From contig NHNW01000002.1 in NCBI GenBank assembly GCA_002786025.1, positions 372,001-436,000 of the forward strand: a DNA stretch of 64,000 nucleotides, read 5' to 3'. Under the pieces are notes generated by a model, which had not been told where the DNA came from, searched no databases, and saw only the letters and a program-made list of their open reading frames with translations. The translations under genes and the position numbers were made by a program. How positions within the stretch are numbered: the stretch's first letter is position 1; each line of letters opens with the position of its first letter. Source of the stretch: Zasmidium citrigriseum. Taxonomy: Eukaryota > Ascomycota > Dothideomycetes > Mycosphaerellales > Mycosphaerellaceae. Positions 59,288-64,000 of this stretch are shown here, in pieces.

Positions 59288-60292
59288 ATGTCTACTGAGC
59301 AGAGACACGTTGATGTGCCATGGCTGGCGAAGTGCGTGGATGTTTGGGACGATGAAACTAGGCATTGGCTGACATTGAGAGCAGGCCTAGCGGAGACTGC
59401 TGTCTTAAAGGCCATCTTCATACCGGAAGCCCACGGGGCAAGTTTGAGACCATTGCTGGTGTTGATACGTACATTGTGTCTCCTCACCCGGGCCAATCGA
59501 ATGGCCACATTCTATTCTACTATGCCGATGTAAGTATAGGTCTAATGCCACTAATGGGCTGTCCTGCCTGGCCGTCATTAACGCTACGTAGGTCTTTGGC
59601 ATGTTCACCAATGCCCAATTGGTCATGGACTCATATGCTGATAAGTATCGATCTTGCCCTTTTGAGATCCTGCCCTGACTAGTCTGTACATGCTGGATAT
59701 CTGACGCTTGGACTGGACTACTTCCAGAATGACCCGATCTTCTTGCACCGAGATGCAAACAGGCAGCCCAAAGACGGCTTCGATTTCGAAGCCTGGAAGG
59801 AAAAGCACGCCGCCTTCGCGGAGAAGAAAGTCCCCGAGTGGGCCAAGGAAGTCAAGGCCATGTACGGCAAAGAAGGCACCAAGTACGCTTGTGTCGGCTA
59901 CTGCTTTGGGGCACCATACGTGTGCAACTCCCTGGCCGATGGCACTTGTCAAGTCGGTGGATTTGCGCACCCAGCATTCCTCAAGGACCACCATTTCCGC
60001 AACTTGAAGGCTCCGCTTTACCTCAGCTGTGCCGAGATTGATCATACCTTTGGCACGGAGTCGAGGAACAAGGCTGTCGATATGATGATCGAGGATAAGA
60101 AGGAGTATGGACTGCAGTTGTTCCATGGCGTGGAGCATGGCTTTGGTTTGAGGGCGAACTTGGATAATCCATATGAGCGTGAGTTATCCATGGCGTGAGT
60201 ATTTCAATGGGAACTGACTTTTTGTAGGCTGGGCCAAGGAGCAGTCATTGAAGAGCTTGGTTGCGTATTTTGATTTCTGGTTGTCTCAATAG
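59288..60292 (+). CDS. dienelactone-hydrolase-family enzyme with an AT-AC intron
   Basis: Cytosolic alpha/beta-hydrolase with a Cys-Asp-His triad: GYCFGAPYV holds the Cys, EIDHTFG the Asp and GVEHGFGLR the His. The family opens cyclic esters such as dienelactone, but many fungal members have unknown substrates. Five exons (59288-59331, 59385-59529, 59592-59640, 59690-60178, 60228-60292) give 263 aa, normal for the family. Intron 1 joins WLAK to PSGDCCLKGH. The third intron (59641-59689) starts AT and ends AC; only this choice keeps the conserved MDSYADAGYLTLGLDYF block in frame. Last enzyme gene of the catabolic block, divergent from the PLP-enzyme gene. Confidence 0.9.
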
Positions 60293-60994
60293 AGTCAAGC
60301 TTCATACCTTGAGTATATTTGCCACTTACTTCTGGGATATCTCTGCTTCTTGCTCTGTCCTGACCTGGCATTACTATCTTCTGCTGACGTCAAGACTCAA
60401 TAGGCTGAATGCAAGGATGCCACTGAGATCTCGCAGGCGATACATGATACCTACAACGGCCGAAGCAGAACAAGAGATCTCTGCATTCCCCTTGTGGGTA
60501 ATCAGACCAGCAGGCCAAGTCCGGTGGTAGAAGAAGTGAAGACTCAGAGATCCAGTCCGCGATAACAAGCACTCCAGCATAGCCTGAACATGGCAAGGCC
60601 CTTGAGCGCACACCTTGCGCGGAAGTTTCCAGCGAAAGAGATTTAATGCGGCAGATGTAGCCGTTACCTCTTTGCTCAAATCAAGAAGAACGCGGAGATC
60701 TCCTGTGGCTATCCGCACTCTTGCACCTCCATGGCGGACCGAGCAGTGTGGCATCTCTTTTGGGCGGAATAATTGAGAACCTAGTCGATTTGGATGCTGG
60801 GTGCAACACCCGTGGTGAGGATATTGAGTAACGTACCCATTTCGTCATGTTTCGGATACGCACATGCAAATCCCAACGCGGTCAAGCTTCTTCACTAGCT
60901 TCAAACGAGATTGCAAACGACGTTGGCCGCCATGTTCTTGCACACGCTTTCTCCATGCACGTTTACACAGCCATCACAAGAAGATATCACTGCT
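60293..60994. other. intergenic region
   Basis: About 700 bp. A 126-codon minus-strand frame (60374-60754) has no domain and is not called. Confidence 0.45.
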
Positions 60995-61923
60995 ATGGCG
61001 TGCGACAGCGACAGACTGACGTTTCTGAAGCGCATGTCTACAATGAAGCAACTCAGCGACTTCAAGATCATTTCTGGAGAAGACGAAAGCCATGAATGGC
61101 GTGTGCATCGCTTGGTACTCTCCGGCCATTCAAAGGTGTTTGAGAAAGCCTGTGAGGGAGAGTTTCTTGTAAGTCCCCTTCCCAGTAGCGTTGACATCAG
61201 TCGTCGTGAACGGCTGCACCTGACAAGTGTGATACAATGAATGTGCCTCGAATATAGACTGACACGCTAGCGCAGGAGTCTTCCCAACGCGCGATTGATC
61301 TCTCTGAGTACGATGTCGACGTCGTGGACGGTCTTGTCGAATACATGTACCATTTCGACTACAAGTCAAGTATCAAGAGGCATCATTCTGAGCAAGGGGT
61401 TCTGGCCTACCATGTCCAAATTTCCATCATCGCCGACAAGTACGACATACAGCCACTCAAAGACCTCGCGATCAAGAACTTCAAGGTGGTCGTTGGCAAC
61501 ACTCAGTACTGCTCGGCCGAAGAGTTTGCAGACGCTGCGAGATATGCTTATGACGCCTCGCTTGCTACGGAGGAGATTCGTCGTATCATTGTTCGCAAAG
61601 CAATCGAAGACCCGAGCATTGGAGTCAATCCTAAAGAGAAGACTGATCTGGAGGACGTCATGAAGGAATACCCGGAGCTTGCCATCGATGTCTCAAAGTA
61701 TTTGGCTGCCGAAAAGCAGTCGTCAAAGGACCCATGCAGCTCCACTACTGGTACGCCAGCTCCTTCGGGGGTCGATTCGGGAGAGCAAGAGTTCCAATGT
61801 CCAGGCTACTATTGCTACAGGGTCTTTCAGCGCAACATACCAAACAACAGAACGTTCCACACTTGTCCATATTGTGGGATCAGGAGAGCCGGCACGACCT
61901 GGCACAGAGACCTCAAGATATGA
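60995..61923 (+). CDS. BTB/POZ-domain protein with C-terminal zinc-ribbon-like cysteines
   Basis: Two exons (60995-61168, 61276-61923; 107-nt intron, GTAAGT donor, GCGCAG acceptor) give 273 aa. The N-terminal BTB/POZ domain spans about residues 15-130: LSDFKIISG, HRLVLSGHSKVFEKAC, then DVDVVDGLVEYMYHFDY and YDIQPLKDLAIKNF. BTB domains dimerise or bind Cul3 ubiquitin ligases; most fungal members are uncharacterised. The C-terminus has CPGYYCYRVFQ and TFHTCPYCG, which could bind one zinc ion. The ATG at 60995 is chosen because typical relatives begin shortly before DRLTFLKRM; ATG codons further upstream in frame are possible. Adjacent to, but not clearly part of, the catabolic block. Confidence 0.82.
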
Positions 61924-63064
61924 ACTGTTCAAGGGAAGTGTGAGGTTCCGTTGTCACGTGAAAATCTGAGTGCCTTGATTGTGGAAAGCTAGCATGGTTC
62001 AAAGCGGGATTTCAATCAGTGTCATGGAAAGCGGAGCAGAGGTGCCACACTCACTCTTTTGGGGCTCCGCGAAGGCATGTTGGTGGATTTAGATACCTTT
62101 GTAGTCAATACAGGGGGAAATTCGACATCGCATAAAAAACCTTCCTGCGAGACAACAAGCTCGACGCCTTGCAATGCAATCGAGGTAAGGGAATCCCATT
62201 CGACTTCGCACAGCGCTGTGGATGCAAGTCTGTAGGCGTACCGCCTTGACTGGAGAAGGTTGATGATAATCGTGACGATTGAGCTCGAGACGGACTGGAA
62301 GGTGAAGTCGAGATTTGACTTCACCTCGCTTCGGGAGAAGGTTCTACCGCAGGCCCCTGCTGCTTGGCCAGCCACACGCATGACAAGCATCATCAAGACA
62401 TTTTGGGCGAATCTTGTCTCGTCTCGCCAAAACATCACTCGACTTTGTCATCAGCAGCAAAGGCCAGGATGCCTCAACAACTTTCTGCGAGGCGTCTGTC
62501 ACGCGACAGGCGAATGCACCTCCCACTCCCACGCCTGCATGCATGGGCCACGACTCCGCATTCGCCACTAAGATACCCGAGATGCAACTGGACGTGGCCG
62601 AGGGCGAGCGAAACACATGATTGAGGGTATTGAAACATCGATACCGGCCAGTATTCAATGTTCATGTTGTTTGCGAGACGCGCAACGCACTCTTTTGCTA
62701 AAGATGTCATCGGGTCAAGGAAAACATAAGGATCTCTCCATCTTCAACAACGGCAAGGCGAGGTTGCACTGGCGCACCGGCGAGCACAAGCGTGAAGTCA
62801 AACCTGGACCTGTCAAAAACGCCCTGCATCCTTTTTCACACCCACATCTGTTTCCTCCACCGTCTTATCTCTCCAGCTGACGACGGACGCCAATTTTTAC
62901 CCAATCGAGTCGCCGAAGGGCCGTCCATGGAGTTCGTGACGGACTTCTTCTGCCTTCTACTCAAAGCCATCCGTTGATATGCCAAGAAATCGAGCATACA
63001 TCCACTGATTCAAGAACAACATCGATTTGGATCGCCTTCGAAGAGCTTCGCGAGAGCCGGCGCC
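61924..63064. other. intergenic region
   Basis: About 1.1 kb. Frames of 70-140 codons overlap on both strands (for example 62022-62438 minus and 62260-62571 plus); no domain is seen. The 3' half is presumably the permease promoter. Confidence 0.45.
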
Positions 63065-64000
63065 ATGGCTGAACCGATGACTGCCACCCACACGGCCGAT
63101 AGTGCCACTCTGGCCGTTCTGGGGAAGAAGCAGGTCTTGAAACGGCGCTTTTCGTTTTTATCCATGTTTGGATTTGCTGTGTGCGAATTGATCACCTGGG
63201 AAACGGTTCTAGCATTATTCGCCCAGGCTTTGAACAACGGAGGTCCGTCCGGTGCGTTATATGGATTCATCATCGCCTGGGGCTCGACAATGTCGGTATA
63301 TACTGTCATCTCAGAGCTCGCTTCAATGGCTCCAATTGCAGGAGGTGAGTAGTAGATTCACAATCAGCGTGAATGAAGCTTGACGTGGAAACAGGCCAGT
63401 ACTACTGGGTGTACATGCTTGCAAGCCCCAAGTACAAACGAATCTCCAGCTACATCGTCGGCTGGCTCACCAGTCTGGCATGGATCGCTACAGTGGCCAC
63501 AGAGACATTATTCGCTGGGACCATGATCCAAGGCGCTCTGACACTCGATTACCCTGGCTATGATGCCAAGCTGTGGCAAGGAACGCTTCTCACCTGGGCT
63601 GTGATGTGTGGATGCATCTTCATCAACGTTGTGATCCCCAACTGGCTTCCAAGATTCGAGATCTTCATCCTCGTGTTCCATCTGGCCGGATTCGTGGCTA
63701 TCTTGGTCACCCTATGGGTAATGACTCCCTCATACAGTTCATCTGAGTTCGTCTGGGCCACTGCATTGAACGAAGGGGGCTGGCCGACCCGAGGTCTATC
63801 GTACTGCGTTGGATTCTTGGGCAATGTGGCTACGTTTGTCGGCGCCGACGCCAGTGTTCATCTTGCGGAAGAGGTCTCCAACGCGGCAGTCAACATTCCA
63901 AGAGCCATCATTGGTGCCATGACGATCAATGGTGCGGTGGGTTTCGTTATGTTAGTAACGATTCTCTACACACTCCAGGACCTTGAGAGGGTGCTCAACA
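63065..64000 (+). CDS. amino-acid/GABA permease (APC superfamily), 5' part only
   Basis: Proton-coupled plasma-membrane importer of amino acids, GABA or choline. The gene runs off the right edge. Exon 1 is 63065-63344 and exon 2 starts at 63395 (50-nt intron, GTGAGT donor); about 295 residues are visible. KKQVLKRRFSFLSMFGFAVC precedes the first helix, GLY-type sequences are replaced by ELITWETVLA, and SELASMAPIAGGQYYWVYML is the family's hallmark, rebuilt by splicing. FVGADASVHLAEEVSNAAVN and IPRAIIGAM match the Uga4/choline-permease group. Substrate specificity cannot be set. If part of the neighbouring block, it could import amino acids; this is only a positional suggestion. Confidence 0.9.

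Noticed and set aside
58816..59508. 230-codon minus-strand frame between the PLP-enzyme and hydrolase genes
   Set aside because: It overlaps the first exons of the well-supported hydrolase gene, has no recognisable domain and its N-terminal half is antisense to coding sequence.
59530..59591. Possibility that the hydrolase gene is a frameshifted pseudogene
   Set aside because: All catalytic motifs are intact and every exon joins in frame once the AT-AC intron is accepted, so a working gene is the simpler reading.

Overview
The window is nuclear DNA of a filamentous ascomycete (Pezizomycotina). Genes are split by many introns of about 46-60 nt with GT-AG ends and CTGAC/CTAAC-type branch sites. 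The families are typical of that group: Zn2Cys6 regulators, DUF6536 and DUF7707 proteins, PFA4, YPT35 and a Dal5-type MFS carrier. A Dothideomycete is a guess from overall gene style only. About 27 protein-coding genes are supported, plus two weak ones. I saw no tRNA, rRNA, transposon or CRISPR array. Exon boundaries given here were worked out by hand from frame, splice sites and family motifs.

Layout. 0.9-5 kb: a cytochrome P450 and a regulator-like protein without a zinc cluster. 7.5-15 kb: three C2H2 zinc-finger genes in tandem on the same strand, separated by long gene-free stretches. 15-30.9 kb: a GFA-family protein, a kinase-like chimera, ORC4, an esterase-like hydrolase, a DUF6536 membrane protein, two convergent F-box-like paralogues, an NmrA-type reductase and a Zn2Cys6 factor. 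31-48.8 kb is mostly housekeeping: PFA4 and CK2 alpha (divergent), valyl- and histidyl-tRNA synthetases in tandem, VPS33 (divergent from the histidyl enzyme), a GPI-anchored DUF7707 protein, YPT35 and a small unknown.

49-60.3 kb is the most interesting part. It holds six genes: an FMN-dependent 2-hydroxyacid oxidase, a Dal5-type MFS transporter, an M19 dipeptidase, a Zn2Cys6 regulator, a 2,2-dialkylglycine decarboxylase-like PLP enzyme and a dienelactone-hydrolase-like enzyme. They read as a catabolic cluster. The decarboxylase keeps the Gln and Lys that mark decarboxylation of alpha,alpha-dialkyl amino acids such as 2-aminoisobutyrate (Aib). With a dipeptide-type carrier and a cytosolic dipeptidase, the cluster could use Aib-containing peptides (peptaibol fragments) as nitrogen and carbon. 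This is a hypothesis. The promoter shared by transporter and dipeptidase is rich in GATA-factor sites, as expected of nitrogen control.

Two rare splice-site types occur in the same block: an apparent U2-type AT-AC intron in the dienelactone-hydrolase-like gene and a GC-AG intron in the dipeptidase gene. A BTB/POZ protein and the 5' part of an amino-acid permease, cut by the window edge, close the sequence.
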